Source: Promethearchaeota archaeon
Lineage (GTDB): Archaea; Asgardarchaeota; Lokiarchaeia; Sigyniarchaeales; SOKP01
NCBI GenBank assembly: GCA_019894885.1
Contig: JAGXNP010000005.1
Span: 1-45,983, forward strand
Reading direction: 5' to 3'
DNA length: 45,983 nt
The translations under genes and the position numbers were made by a program. The notes under the pieces are model-generated. The model did no database searches and was not told the DNA's origin. It saw only the letters and a list, made by a program, of their open reading frames with translations. This document shows, in pieces, positions 1-11,231 of the stretch (the stretch's first letter is position 1; each line of letters starts with the position of its first letter).

Positions 1-807
1 ATTTAAAAGTATCCTTCTTTTTCCTATGGGTTTTACCCATTTAACAAAATCTAACTCTTTTATTCTTGGAATTATTTGTTCTCTATTTATTCCTTCATCA
101 ACTTTAAATTCCACAATATCTCCTTCTCCTAATCTTCCCTTTAAATTGTTAGGAGTTCCCTGAGTTATTATTTTTCCATGATCTATGATAATTAACTCAT
201 CAGACAAATCATCAGCTTCTTCCATGTTATGAGTAGTTAAAATAATTGTTGTTTTTTTCTCTTGAAAATCCTTAATAAAATCCCACACAACTCTGCGAGA
301 TTGAGGGTCAAGTCCAGCCGTAGGCTCGTCAAAAAAAATTAATTCTGGTTCATGTATTACCGCCATTAATACATTTACTCTACGTTTCATTCCTCCTGAA
401 TATGTCTTTACTAAAGAATTTGCTCTTTCTAAAAGATTCATCTGACCAAGAAGATCATCCGTTCTTTCTTTATAATCCGCTTTTTTTAATCCATGCATCT
501 GTGCAATTAAATTGATATTTTCACGTGCAGTTAATCTTTCATAGAGGACTATTTCTTGGGGACAAATTCCTATACATTCTTTAATCTTATTAGATTCTTT
601 TTTAAGATCATATCCTAAAATAGTTGCTTTCCCACTGGTAGGAGGGAGAACAGTACTCAACATAGATATTGTTGTTGTTTTCCCCGCACCGTTAGGACCT
701 AAAAAACCAAATAACGAGCCTTTCGGTATTGCTAAATCTATTCCATCTACAGCATGAATATCTTTATAATATTTTTTCAGATTATTAGTTTCAATTGCTA
801 AATCCAT
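1..807 (-). CDS. ABC transporter ATP-binding protein (3' end outside the window)
   Basis: Reverse-strand translation MDLAIETNNLKKYYKDIHAVDGIDLAIPKGSLFGFLGPNGAGKTTTISML...TYSGGMKRRVNVLMAVIHEPELIFFDEPTAGLDPQSRR shows Walker A, the signature motif and Walker B. Not in the ORF track because it runs off the window edge. Confidence 0.95.
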   Translation of the reverse strand, partial: MDLAIETNNLKKYYKDIHAVDGIDLAIPKGSLFGFLGPNGAGKTTTISMLSTVLPPTSGKATILGYDLKKESNKIKECIGICPQEIVLYERLTARENINLIAQMHGLKKADYKERTDDLLGQMNLLERANSLVKTYSGGMKRRVNVLMAVIHEPELIFFDEPTAGLDPQSRRVVWDFIKDFQEKKTTIILTTHNMEEADDLSDELIIIDHGKIITQGTPNNLKGRLGEGDIVEFKVDEGINREQIIPRIKELDFVKWVKPIGKRRILLN

Positions 808-1027
808 TTTTTATATCACTTAGAATAAACTGAGTTTCACAGTGTTGTATTTAAGTTTGAATATTATTGTATTTAAACCAATTTTAGACCATTTTTTGAA
901 TTATAGATTTATTTAATATACATGCGAATAAAAATGAATAACAACTCCTATAAGTTTAATTAATAATGTTAGAAAGTGGAATAATATATCTGATCTAATT
1001 TCGATATCAGAAAAAAAAGGAAAAAAA

Positions 1028-1567
1028 TTAAGGAATTATAATAATTCCAAAGAAATCTAATACAATAAACCCTAGAGCAATTAACTCTAAGATCATCCAG
1101 ATACTTCTTTTTAAACTTCTAAAACTTTTAAATCCTTCACCTGAATAATTTATTATATTATATATTACGATGATTATCCAAGCTGTCAATAAGAACACGA
1201 TGGGCAGTGATAGTGTCAGTAAATTATATCCAACAAAGTCTAACAAATATTTGTAGCCAAGGAATGTAAATGCGATTATTACGAATGTAAATCCAAGACC
1301 GAAAGAATATTCTGCAAATGTTAGAAATTGCTTAACTTTCTTTAGATCTAAATTCTTTAATTTCGATTCAAATTGAGCTTTAGAGTTTGTAGATACTGAA
1401 TTTACAAAGAGAATGAACGCTAACATTAGGAGAAAAGTTACAGATACAATCCCATTACTAGGTATATTTTGCCAAATTAAAGCGAGTATAGTTAATATTA
1501 CTCCTATCATCGTAGTGCTCAAAATGATCCAATCTCTAACATTGAGTTTTTCTTCTTTTTTTTCCAC
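1028..1567 (-). CDS. Small polytopic membrane protein, unknown function
   Basis: 179-aa ORF with about four hydrophobic segments. Confidence 0.7.
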   Translation of the reverse strand: MEKKEEKLNVRDWIILSTTMIGVILTILALIWQNIPSNGIVSVTFLLMLAFILFVNSVSTNSKAQFESKLKNLDLKKVKQFLTFAEYSFGLGFTFVIIAFTFLGYKYLLDFVGYNLLTLSLPIVFLLTAWIIIVIYNIINYSGEGFKSFRSLKRSIWMILELIALGFIVLDFFGIIIIP

Positions 1568-1863
1568 TTTTTATCATCATTTTATATGGTTGTTAAACTA
1601 TACTTCGCTTCATTGTTATAAAAATTTTGAGTAATCTTGATTATTAGATTGATAAATAGAAATTATTGTCATTATGAATAATAATTAATCCTACGCTTTG
1701 ATTTGAACAAGGTTATTTCGTAAAAGTCATCAATTTTTATTATGGAAGTATAAGCCTACGGCATCAAAAATTAAGGCTGCATAAGAACGGGGCAAAATTT
1801 CCTATAAGTAAAGCCTATATTGATGACGAACTCTTAGATCCTGAAATTTCCTATACTCTTATT

Positions 1864-2661
1864 TTGATCCCTGAAGTTAAAATCGCTACCCAAACTATTG
1901 TTTCACTAACTTTTTTTAAAAGAAAAAGCGGACCTCTCCTATACTATTATTATCCTGAGAATTCTTTAAATGTGATAGAAAAAACTAGTGTAGCAAATAG
2001 TATGGAGTCTTTATATAAATCTGCATATACTGAAAGATACTTTATTCACCAATCGAGTAATCTATCTTCATTAAATTATTATTTTGAAATTCACTCGGAT
2101 TGGGCTCGCGGGAATAAAGAGATGTTAATGATTAGTGTTATCCTCAATACGAGAATAACTAAGTCAATTGAAGACATAATTCTTTCGATTTGTATCGATT
2201 TTGAAACAGAATTAACAGTTATTAAAGATATCTACAAAGCATTATATGATAAAGATTTAGATATGTTTTCCGATGAAGAACAATCAGATATAGAAAAAAT
2301 CAGTAGAAATCTGCGTGCGAAAATAAAAGAATTTTATAAAAAAATAAGAATATTAGACAGTCAAAAATTTACAAAGGTTATATTCAAAGGTTCAATGGAA
2401 ATAGAAAAGAAATTAGACCTAATTCACATTGCTCAAGGAATTAAAGATGCAGAGTTTAATCCAGAGAGATTTCCCGGATTAGTTATGAAAATTGAGAAAC
2501 CAAACGCCACAATTCTTATGTTTTCTGATGGTAAATTGATGATAACTGATTTGAAAAATACATCTGAAGTAGATATAGTGGTTGATATTTTTATGGAAAA
2601 ACTTAAGAGTATAGGTATTATTATACCTAAACCAGAAATTACAATAGAGAGTTCCAAATAA
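1864..2661 (+). CDS. Single TBP-repeat-like domain protein with a possible longin-like N-terminal region
   Basis: TTG-start ORF. The C-terminal part (LDLIHIAQGIKDAEFNPERFPGLVMKIEKPNATILMFSDGKLMITDLKNTSEVDIVVDIFMEKLKSIGI) matches the archaeal TBP repeat consensus ([37 protein letters not shown]...). The N-terminus (SLTFFKRKSGPLLYYYYPE...) looks like a small regulatory alpha/beta domain. The open frame continues upstream to about 1702 without ATG/GTG/TTG. Confidence 0.75.
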   Translation: MIPEVKIATQTIVSLTFFKRKSGPLLYYYYPENSLNVIEKTSVANSMESLYKSAYTERYFIHQSSNLSSLNYYFEIHSDWARGNKEMLMISVILNTRITKSIEDIILSICIDFETELTVIKDIYKALYDKDLDMFSDEEQSDIEKISRNLRAKIKEFYKKIRILDSQKFTKVIFKGSMEIEKKLDLIHIAQGIKDAEFNPERFPGLVMKIEKPNATILMFSDGKLMITDLKNTSEVDIVVDIFMEKLKSIGIIIPKPEITIESSK

Positions 2662-2819
2662 TTAGTTTTGATTTAATTAAAGAATTAAACATCTTTTTTT
2701 CTCACTTATATTAAAAGTTAAATTATGATTTCACGCTTTCTAATATCATTTTTAGGATTATCTTTCAGTAAACTAACAGACCGTATTACTTTAATATTGG
2801 TTAATGGTAAAATTAAATT

Positions 2820-2993
2820 ATGTCATCAAAAGTAGTTTCTTATTTCGACTGGACCTTAGGATTCAAAAGTAATACTACGGATAACACTTTAAAATTTAAA
2901 AGTACGAAAAAATCCAATTTGAATTCAATTGGAATATCAGATGCTGAATTTAAGATACATCTGAGTAAATGGAAGGAAAATAATTTCTCTTAA
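2820..2993 (+). CDS. Small hypothetical protein (57 aa)
   Basis: ATG ORF MSSKVVSYFDWTLGFKSNTTDNTLKFKSTKKSNLNSIGISDAEFKIHLSKWKENNFS in an otherwise empty intergenic region; too short for the track. Confidence 0.35.
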   Translation: MSSKVVSYFDWTLGFKSNTTDNTLKFKSTKKSNLNSIGISDAEFKIHLSKWKENNFS

Positions 2994-3092
2994 ACCTAAT
3001 AATTCTGCTACTTTTTGGATTTTCTTGTTTTATTTAATGTCTTTGTTCTACTTCTCTATTGTTAGAGTTCGAATAATTAAAACTACTTAAAA

Positions 3093-6000
3093 CTATACTA
3101 CAATTTCAGTAAGATAAAGAACAACTAATAATATAGTCCAAATAACTGTTAGCACTATTAAAATTATTGTAGTATAAAACCTCCACTTTATTGAAATCTT
3201 CTGTTTCTTTTCAATTCTGTAAATATAAATCGCAAGTATTGCTCCTAATATAATTATTGAAGACAATATCAGAATTATACCGAAAATAATAGAGGTTAAG
3301 TATGGTAATATCAAAGCAAATACGAATATGGTAAAACATATCCAAAGTCCTATAAAACGCTGCATTCTTTGTTTAAAAACTTGATCTACATCATCTGTTT
3401 TCGCGAATGGGAGTAAAAGGATTAAAATTCCCGCAGTTGCTCCACCTAAAAGAGATGCGTGATCCCATCTCAACAATCCTAAAACAATGTTGGAGAAGAG
3501 TATTCCAACTATTATCCCTACAAACAGGCATAAAATAATTCCTATCAATTTAAAGTGTTTTTTCAAGAAATTGAAAATAGAATAACAAACACCAACAAGG
3601 AAATTTTTAAATTTAATCAGAGCAAATCGTAGATTATCTATAATATTATTTAAGAATTTTTTCAATTCTTCTAACATAAAAATAAACAGGTATAACAACG
3701 TCCCTATTAATATCCAAGAGAAGCTCCATCCAGATGAAGTTAGATTAAGAGTAATTAAGCTTAATAGCAAGAACATTAATACGGAGTACAAGAAGGAAAA
3801 TAATTTGCTGCGTTTAAAAGGTTTGAATAGAACTAAATTTACTATCATAAAGATGAATAGTGATATGCACAAGTTTAAAATTAGATTCGGATTTATAATA
3901 AATTCTAATGTTATAAAAATATCTATCGATAGAAGGGTTTCAATACAGATAAAACCTGAAATCCGGATAAAATTCCTAGCCTTATCACTTACAACTTTAA
4001 TAAACTTGTCGATGAAGGTTAAAATTAGTAAGATAATAAACGATAATATCAATAAATTAAACGAAATAAAATAATCCGGATTAGTATAATATAAAGGCCA
4101 TGTGATTAAATCGAAGTAGACGATTAGAATTAGACCATTTTTAATCTTGGATATGTTGGAACTGATATAATCCCATTCTGATATTAACCGAAATAAGTAT
4201 GCGATTTGTATTATAAATAATATTATCGTGATAGGGAAAAGCTGTGGGAAAAACAATGAATTCCAATCAATGTAGAATAAGATTGAGAAACCTATCATAA
4301 CGATCCATGAAGTGATGATAAAAAATTTCGAGGTTTTCTTTAAAAACTTTAAAATAAACTTATCTAACAAACCTATCAAATGTGTTAGAATACTTAAAAT
4401 CAAGATAGCTATATGGAATTCTATACCAAATGCAGTCAACGAATTAAAGATGCTAGCTATTAGAAAGAAATATAAACCTATCCCTAAGTAATTCTGTCTA
4501 TTAATTTTCCATTTTCCAAATATTTCTAACTTTTCGGGATTAAATTTACTCCTAACATTGAAATATGAGATGTTAGTGTAATATTGCATTGATAAAAATA
4601 TCAAAAATATATAAAAAAGTGAAGTTATTGAAAAGCCATATAAATGAAATAAAATCAGAAGAAGAGTCCAGGAGATATTTAAGTAACTTAAACAGTGAAC
4701 AACATCAATATACCCTGCTTTTAAACGCTTTATGCCATATATTTCTAAAATACTGATTAAGAATAGAATAATCTGAGAATAAAGCAGACTTTCGAAAAAG
4801 CCAAAAAATAATCCAAAGAGTCCGAGAAATAAGACAGATATCTCTAAGTAAATGGTAAATACTAAAACTGAATAGAGTTTCTTTGTCTTTATAACCCATT
4901 CCTCGCTTTTTATAACAACTTTCGATAGATGTATTGAGTAAGCGGTAAGTATAGTTTCAGACAGTATAACTAAAACGATTCTTAAAAAATCGAGTATTGA
5001 GAATGTTATAAAAAGAGCGAGCCAGAAAATACCAAAAAACAATTGGAATGCTATGAAAGTAGAGAAAAGAATAATATTCTTATATTTTATTTCGACTGTA
5101 CGATTTAAAAAGCCATTTAATAGAAACATCAGAAATGAAAAGACAGCAAGAACGAAACTCCATGAAGGAATTCCTAATAATAATGGGTTGTAGGCTAAAA
5201 GTAAGTCATTCAATAATAGAGAAAGGTAAATACTAATCACAATAAAAATCATATTCAGTAGAATTGCTTGAGATTGATTTCTAATTTTTTTTATTCTACT
5301 AGCATCATATTTAATAATTACTTCGATATAGTAAGATAGGTAGTGTAAAGTATAGAACTGTAACATCAAAAATACTACTAAATTTAAAACAAATAATGTT
5401 GCATCCGTTCCTGTAAATTGAACAAAATAAATTAATGATCCGATCGAAATTACAAGAAATGCTACAATATTCAACAAATAGGTGATCTTTTCTATAGTTC
5501 TCTTTAAAATGTGGATATCTAATAGGGTGGAGAGGAAAAATATAGTAACGGATAATAAAATAGCTCCATATAAGTTAATATTCATTAACTCCTGAATCAA
5601 TCCAAGACTCAACAAACCAAGTTCAAAATGCGATAATAGTGACATAATTGAATCAAATTTCGTCATACCATAATCCTTTTCAGACCGCTGTTCTTCGATT
5701 TTCTTTATAAATAATAATCTTGATACCGAAAAATAAGCAGAATAAATTAAAAGTGAAAGTAAAACTATAAAATAGAGAGACTGAAATAATTCTATCAATA
5801 TTATAAATTGTAAGGTCAATAATGTTAATGCTAAAGGTGAAATGTACCATAAAATAAAACGATATTCATATAATGCTGGTCTAATAAAAATTAAATTAAC
5901 AAATATGAATATCGCACACAATAAAAAGATAGATCCTGGTAAGAAAACATAAACCAAAGAAGATAAAGTAAGCGATGTTCCAATCGATAAAATTACTAGA

Positions 6001-9000
6001 GGAAATATCTTTTTAAGGGGCATTATCATTCGGAATTTGTTAAATACAAGAACTGAGCCGCCAAAAACTGTAATTGCTAAAGATAAAGCGATGATTTCGA
6101 TATTAGGAATTAACATAAATGTATTGTAGGTAAAAAAGGAGAAATTTACAATTAATATTGACGAGATTATGGTATTAAAAAAAGTTCTGTTGAGTTTAAG
6201 AATCCTTGAAGAAAATAGACTGAAAGCGAGTATTATAAAAGAGAGGTTAATTGATATAAAGAAATTTAGAATTATTGAATTAATGATCAAAAAAATAGTT
6301 AGAAAAATACCTATCAGAGAAAGAAAATAAGAACTTACAAGTATAATGTTTTTCAAATTTTTTAAATTTGGGAAAAATGATAAAATTACGAAAAAGAATC
6401 CCAATACGATTAGATTAATTGATAAGCTAATTTCTAATGGTAATGAAATTTCTTGGAATAATATAACGAGGAAGCTTACATTTATAAAGATGTAAAATAG
6501 CCATAAGAGAGTAATGATCTTCCACATTTTCATTCTATAAATCACCGGCATTAGAAGAGATACTGCAAAAACAAAAAATACTATATTAGTAATCACTATA
6601 TTGTCAAAAAAGACATTTTGACTAAACCAGTATAAGAAGAATAAGCTAAAACTCCAAACTATTAGTAGAATCCTTGAGAAATGTTTTTTTATCCATGAGT
6701 ACCAAAAAGGTAGAGAAAGCAAAACACAAATTGTAAAAGATATTATAAATGAACCACTTATATTGAGGATCCCAAAGAAATTTAATGTGTTAGTATAAAT
6801 ATTAATGTCGGTAAAACTCTCGTTAATGATATAAAAATTTACGAAGGGAACAATAATCCATAACCTCCACCCTGTTTTCCATATTACCCAAGAGAATTTC
6901 CAGTAGTAAAAGCCTACTGATAGGTAGAATAGAAGGATGCCAATATTGATGGTTATAATAAGCAAGAAAGGATCCCATACAGGTAAATTAAAAGAGGCAT
7001 TTAAGAAAAAATACATAAAAGTTGGAATAGAAATAATGTAGGATGAAAAAGCAATATAGAAAGAACGTCGTCTGAAATTCTCAGGAGCTTTATTATAGGT
7101 TCCTACATAAGAAATACTGGTAACGCTTAAAGTTAGAGTGAATGTCAGTATTGGATTAAAATCTATAAAAATGGGATTATTAAATAGAATATAATAAGAC
7201 AAGAAACTTATTAGGTTAAATACCATAAGCAAAACACAAGGTCGGATGAACCACTTATAAAGATCATTTTTTTGCTTGTAGTAGAAATTACCTGTTAATA
7301 TTAAAAATAAGAACAGAGAGAAAGAAATGTTATAAATTAAAGGAATTATGGTATTGTAGAGTAGTAAATTAAAGGTTATAATCGATATTAATAGATATAA
7401 AGCGAATTTTTCGATTACATTAACATTCCGTATGTTTAACACAATAGAAAAGAACAAGACAATCATTAACGAAAAATTGAAATAAAAAAGATAAAAAGGG
7501 AAGTCGAATAGGTCGAGTGAAGGAAGTAACATATAATAATTTAATGTTGTAATCAATTTTACTAAAATTAACCAGCTAAGTGAGAAGTAACTAATAGTTC
7601 GAAATACATAATTGCGATTCCTATTGGAAATAAGTAGATAGATCATAATAATAAAAAATACATAAGAAAAATATTCGAAAACACTCGGAAATATAGAAAA
7701 GAAAGTAAATAGAAGTAGAGTTGGACCTAGTAATATTTTTATTAGTTTGAATTCAGACACATTCTCAATTATATCATTGTATTTAACCAGATAATAATTG
7801 AATAACGAATAGATACCACAGAATAAAATAATAAGTCGTAGTGGTTGATATGCGCTGTAAAATGGAAAAACTTGACTATAATTCCAATATAATTCACTGA
7901 ATATAATAATTAAGCCAAAATAGAAAATATAATAGATGAGTCTTTTGTAAAATGCTAGAGAATCATCAGAGATAAAAAAGTTATTTCTTAGATAATAAAT
8001 GGTAATAGGACTGATGAAGAGTAAAAATACTAAAGGTAAACCAATCCTTTGTATCAGAGATAATTGAGCAGGGATAATTAAAATATAGAAACACAATAAA
8101 ATTTTAATTAATACCCATGCGGATAAATCAAAAGCCCACCTAAGTCTTGAAAATTGAATTTTGAATAAGTAGCGACTGACTGTTGATACTAGTAGGTAAC
8201 TTAACAGAAATATTCCAACATATGTTGTTAATGTTAATAGTAGGGACTCTTGAAGCTGAAATAGCGTATGTATACTTTGCAATGGAAACAGAAAAATAGT
8301 AAGCGAAGCTACTATAAATTCGATGAAAAAATAAGATATATTTTTAGTATATTCATATATTTTATAGATTCTGTAATAATCTAATTTACTTTGTTCGTTT
8401 TCAAATATCCTCTGCTTGAGATTTTCAAGCGGAATTAAGATAACGAGATTCAAAACAAGAAATACTAATGAGGAACAACTGATATCGATTCCAACATTAT
8501 GAGTAAAGGAGTTTAAAACTACAAAAAACTTCGCAGAGATAATAAAAGATAAAATCACCCAGGTGATAATCTGGCAAGTTTTAACAGAAACGAAATAGGA
8601 TTCTTTAAGTTTATATTTATCAAAGAGAAATTCTAAAAAAACTAAGAATCCAAAAAATAAAGCAATTGCAGCACTATTGATTATATAATAATCTACAACT
8701 AAACCTAATCTATTAAAATCTAATCCTATTAGATAAGGAAGCGAAATTACTAATACAGATATGACTAAACTGTCGATTATTAACAATCTCTCTATAAATC
8801 TGGTGAAAATATTCTTATTTAGGGAATAAAATAGAGGGAATAATAGAGATATGCCTAAGATCAGCAGAGGAATATTATATGCATAAACGGAAGTAGATAG
8901 AAACAAAAATAGATAAAAAGAGATGAGAATACTGGTGAAACACAAAGTTACTATATTAAATCCATTCGAAATTTTTTCTGAAAATAAAATTCTCTTCTTG

Positions 9001-11231
9001 GATAAAAAATTGATAATCAAGCAAATAAGAACGATCGATATGTATGCTGAAAAAATTGGTTCAAATTGGAGTTGTTGGTTAAATATGGAGAACATTATGA
9101 AGAAAGCTTCTAGCATTATTAAATAGCTAATATAATTTTCAATTACCATAACTTTTTCATGGGATATAACATCTATCTTAACTCCCAATTTTAAAGTGTA
9201 ATAACACGCAATAGTTATATAGAGAATATTAAGCACGATTAACGAATTTAAAATTGTAAAAAATAGAGTAGTAATTAAATAGAAGTTGAATATAAAGACT
9301 GACAGAACTATGATGCTGGAGCAAAAGAAATGATATATCAGGAAGGATTTTCGATTCATAATATTTTTTTTATGGAGATAATAGATGGGAATATAAGAGA
9401 GCAAGCTAACTAAAATAAGAGGTATAAAATATACCAAGAACGAGTCCTTAGTGTAAATCGCACTATAATATCCCACCATAAATAAACCTAAATATAACGT
9501 AAATGAGTTTAATATCAACGCCAGGACCTGAGGAAAGATTTTACTTTCCTGTGAATCCAGATATACAATTAGGCTTATTATCGTTAATGATAAAAACGAA
9601 GAAATAAGTAAGTCTAATTTCATATAAATCATGAAAAATGTTAGAAGCAAAGCAAAAACTTCGAATACAATAGGATAAGATATAATATTCAAATAAGATC
9701 TAGATTTTGATTCTTTGAGCATTCTTATTTTCTTTCCATAAGAAATTAGGATGACTAGACAAATGGATATAAACAATAGGTCAAATAGAGTTCCAATAAT
9801 TAGATGTGCGCTAAAATATATTACAATTATAAGCAAGTTCAAAGCAAAAAACAAAAACATGAGCACCCATGAGGAACTATAAGTGTAAATTGCGATGAAT
9901 TTAGGTTTTAATACCTTTTCGCCATACAAGTAATAAATCGGAGCAAAAACCAAGAAACAAAAAATAATCGGGGTAATTAAATATACATAAAAATCATTTA
10001 TATTTGCGTCTAAAAAGAAAAATCCAACAATAACAATATCAAATATCAAGATAAATAATGTCAATGTTATTTTTACTTTTCTAGGAACAACTACTACATT
10101 CGAAGGAATTAGATTAAATATGACACCAATAACGCAACAAGAAAGGAACAAAGCAAGAAATTCGTCCAAAAGGAATACAAAACTGAAGATTCCATAAAAT
10201 AATAAGAAAATTTCAATTAATAGCGTAAAACTATCAACTCTAATTATAAAATTGAAGGTAGAATCTTTAACTTTTTTTAGAATGTGTCCAAATCTAAGGT
10301 TAAATAAAATAAAAACTGAAAGATATACTAGATCTAGAAGCAGAATCACAAAATTATTCCAAAAAATTATAAATAATGTAAAAAAAATCGAGAAAAGTAA
10401 AAACCAGCAAACATAATAGCTATATACCAAGCTAATTTCTCGAGAGAATATGCGAATTATATAGTTGAAAAGCACGAATAAAAGGAATATTATTGGAAGT
10501 AAAATTGAACATAAAATTAATTCTCCTTGAAATACCTCAGGAATTCCCAATGCTACATTATTAATAGTAACTATAACAAACCAGGTAGTTTCTAATAGTA
10601 AAAAGAGGATCACAATACAATAATTAAAAAGTTTCCAAGGTTTTTCGTATAACCGAAAGCGAGCATAAGAAAAATAAAAGGAAAGTAATGTAATTGCTAA
10701 AACAATAATGGTGTGAATTAATATATTGGAGATTAACAGTACATTTGGATCGACTATGAACTGTAAATATACAAATTCGATTATTGGAAAGAAAGAGTAT
10801 AAAATTATTGTAAAACTGGCAACAACGAGCAGATTTTGAATTATTAATACCGTTTTTTCTTGAAAATACTTAAGCCTCTCAAAAACTTGAAATATTACAT
10901 ATGAAGATAGTGAGAGTAAAAGAAATTGAACATTTAAAAGCCCTATTCCAAAATAAAATGGAAAGATCCAAAAGATTATAACGAATAACATTCCTAAACT
11001 ACTAAAAAGATATATATACCTGCCGTAAAGAATGGTAGTAAAGTTCGCTTTTTCTTCGTAATAGGTGAGAATCAAAATTATTGGTAATGTAATAATACTG
11101 ACTAAAGGATTATTATTCAATGATGAAATTGAGAGGATTAGAAGAATTAAACTGACTGAGACAATAAAATTTAACTTTATAAAAGTTTTAATCTCACCAG
11201 TATCAACCTCTTCAGCATTGTTAGAACTCAT
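3093..11231 (-). CDS. Giant polytopic membrane protein (2712 aa), unknown function
   Basis: Single uninterrupted ORF made almost entirely of hydrophobic segments separated by short charged loops. Confidence 0.9.
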   Translation of the reverse strand: MSSNNAEEVDTGEIKTFIKLNFIVSVSLILLILSISSLNNNPLVSIITLPIILILTYYEEKANFTTILYGRYIYLFSSLGMLFVIIFWIFPFYFGIGLLNVQFLLLSLSSYVIFQVFERLKYFQEKTVLIIQNLLVVASFTIILYSFFPIIEFVYLQFIVDPNVLLISNILIHTIIVLAITLLSFYFSYARFRLYEKPWKLFNYCIVILFLLLETTWFVIVTINNVALGIPEVFQGELILCSILLPIIFLLFVLFNYIIRIFSREISLVYSYYVCWFLLFSIFFTLFIIFWNNFVILLLDLVYLSVFILFNLRFGHILKKVKDSTFNFIIRVDSFTLLIEIFLLFYGIFSFVFLLDEFLALFLSCCVIGVIFNLIPSNVVVVPRKVKITLTLFILIFDIVIVGFFFLDANINDFYVYLITPIIFCFLVFAPIYYLYGEKVLKPKFIAIYTYSSSWVLMFLFFALNLLIIVIYFSAHLIIGTLFDLLFISICLVILISYGKKIRMLKESKSRSYLNIISYPIVFEVFALLLTFFMIYMKLDLLISSFLSLTIISLIVYLDSQESKIFPQVLALILNSFTLYLGLFMVGYYSAIYTKDSFLVYFIPLILVSLLSYIPIYYLHKKNIMNRKSFLIYHFFCSSIIVLSVFIFNFYLITTLFFTILNSLIVLNILYITIACYYTLKLGVKIDVISHEKVMVIENYISYLIMLEAFFIMFSIFNQQLQFEPIFSAYISIVLICLIINFLSKKRILFSEKISNGFNIVTLCFTSILISFYLFLFLSTSVYAYNIPLLILGISLLFPLFYSLNKNIFTRFIERLLIIDSLVISVLVISLPYLIGLDFNRLGLVVDYYIINSAAIALFFGFLVFLEFLFDKYKLKESYFVSVKTCQIITWVILSFIISAKFFVVLNSFTHNVGIDISCSSLVFLVLNLVILIPLENLKQRIFENEQSKLDYYRIYKIYEYTKNISYFFIEFIVASLTIFLFPLQSIHTLFQLQESLLLTLTTYVGIFLLSYLLVSTVSRYLFKIQFSRLRWAFDLSAWVLIKILLCFYILIIPAQLSLIQRIGLPLVFLLFISPITIYYLRNNFFISDDSLAFYKRLIYYIFYFGLIIIFSELYWNYSQVFPFYSAYQPLRLIILFCGIYSLFNYYLVKYNDIIENVSEFKLIKILLGPTLLLFTFFSIFPSVFEYFSYVFFIIMIYLLISNRNRNYVFRTISYFSLSWLILVKLITTLNYYMLLPSLDLFDFPFYLFYFNFSLMIVLFFSIVLNIRNVNVIEKFALYLLISIITFNLLLYNTIIPLIYNISFSLFLFLILTGNFYYKQKNDLYKWFIRPCVLLMVFNLISFLSYYILFNNPIFIDFNPILTFTLTLSVTSISYVGTYNKAPENFRRRSFYIAFSSYIISIPTFMYFFLNASFNLPVWDPFLLIITINIGILLFYLSVGFYYWKFSWVIWKTGWRLWIIVPFVNFYIINESFTDINIYTNTLNFFGILNISGSFIISFTICVLLSLPFWYSWIKKHFSRILLIVWSFSLFFLYWFSQNVFFDNIVITNIVFFVFAVSLLMPVIYRMKMWKIITLLWLFYIFINVSFLVILFQEISLPLEISLSINLIVLGFFFVILSFFPNLKNLKNIILVSSYFLSLIGIFLTIFLIINSIILNFFISINLSFIILAFSLFSSRILKLNRTFFNTIISSILIVNFSFFTYNTFMLIPNIEIIALSLAITVFGGSVLVFNKFRMIMPLKKIFPLVILSIGTSLTLSSLVYVFLPGSIFLLCAIFIFVNLIFIRPALYEYRFILWYISPLALTLLTLQFIILIELFQSLYFIVLLSLLIYSAYFSVSRLLFIKKIEEQRSEKDYGMTKFDSIMSLLSHFELGLLSLGLIQELMNINLYGAILLSVTIFFLSTLLDIHILKRTIEKITYLLNIVAFLVISIGSLIYFVQFTGTDATLFVLNLVVFLMLQFYTLHYLSYYIEVIIKYDASRIKKIRNQSQAILLNMIFIVISIYLSLLLNDLLLAYNPLLLGIPSWSFVLAVFSFLMFLLNGFLNRTVEIKYKNIILFSTFIAFQLFFGIFWLALFITFSILDFLRIVLVILSETILTAYSIHLSKVVIKSEEWVIKTKKLYSVLVFTIYLEISVLFLGLFGLFFGFFESLLYSQIILFLISILEIYGIKRLKAGYIDVVHCLSYLNISWTLLLILFHLYGFSITSLFYIFLIFLSMQYYTNISYFNVRSKFNPEKLEIFGKWKINRQNYLGIGLYFFLIASIFNSLTAFGIEFHIAILILSILTHLIGLLDKFILKFLKKTSKFFIITSWIVMIGFSILFYIDWNSLFFPQLFPITIILFIIQIAYLFRLISEWDYISSNISKIKNGLILIVYFDLITWPLYYTNPDYFISFNLLILSFIILLILTFIDKFIKVVSDKARNFIRISGFICIETLLSIDIFITLEFIINPNLILNLCISLFIFMIVNLVLFKPFKRSKLFSFLYSVLMFLLLSLITLNLTSSGWSFSWILIGTLLYLFIFMLEELKKFLNNIIDNLRFALIKFKNFLVGVCYSIFNFLKKHFKLIGIILCLFVGIIVGILFSNIVLGLLRWDHASLLGGATAGILILLLPFAKTDDVDQVFKQRMQRFIGLWICFTIFVFALILPYLTSIIFGIILILSSIIILGAILAIYIYRIEKKQKISIKWRFYTTIILIVLTVIWTILLVVLYLTEIVV

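Noticed and set aside
8923-9126. Short ORFs inside the giant membrane protein (also 3805..4074, 4705..4899)
   Set aside because: Fully embedded in a continuous 2712-aa ORF; expected by chance in AT-rich sequence.
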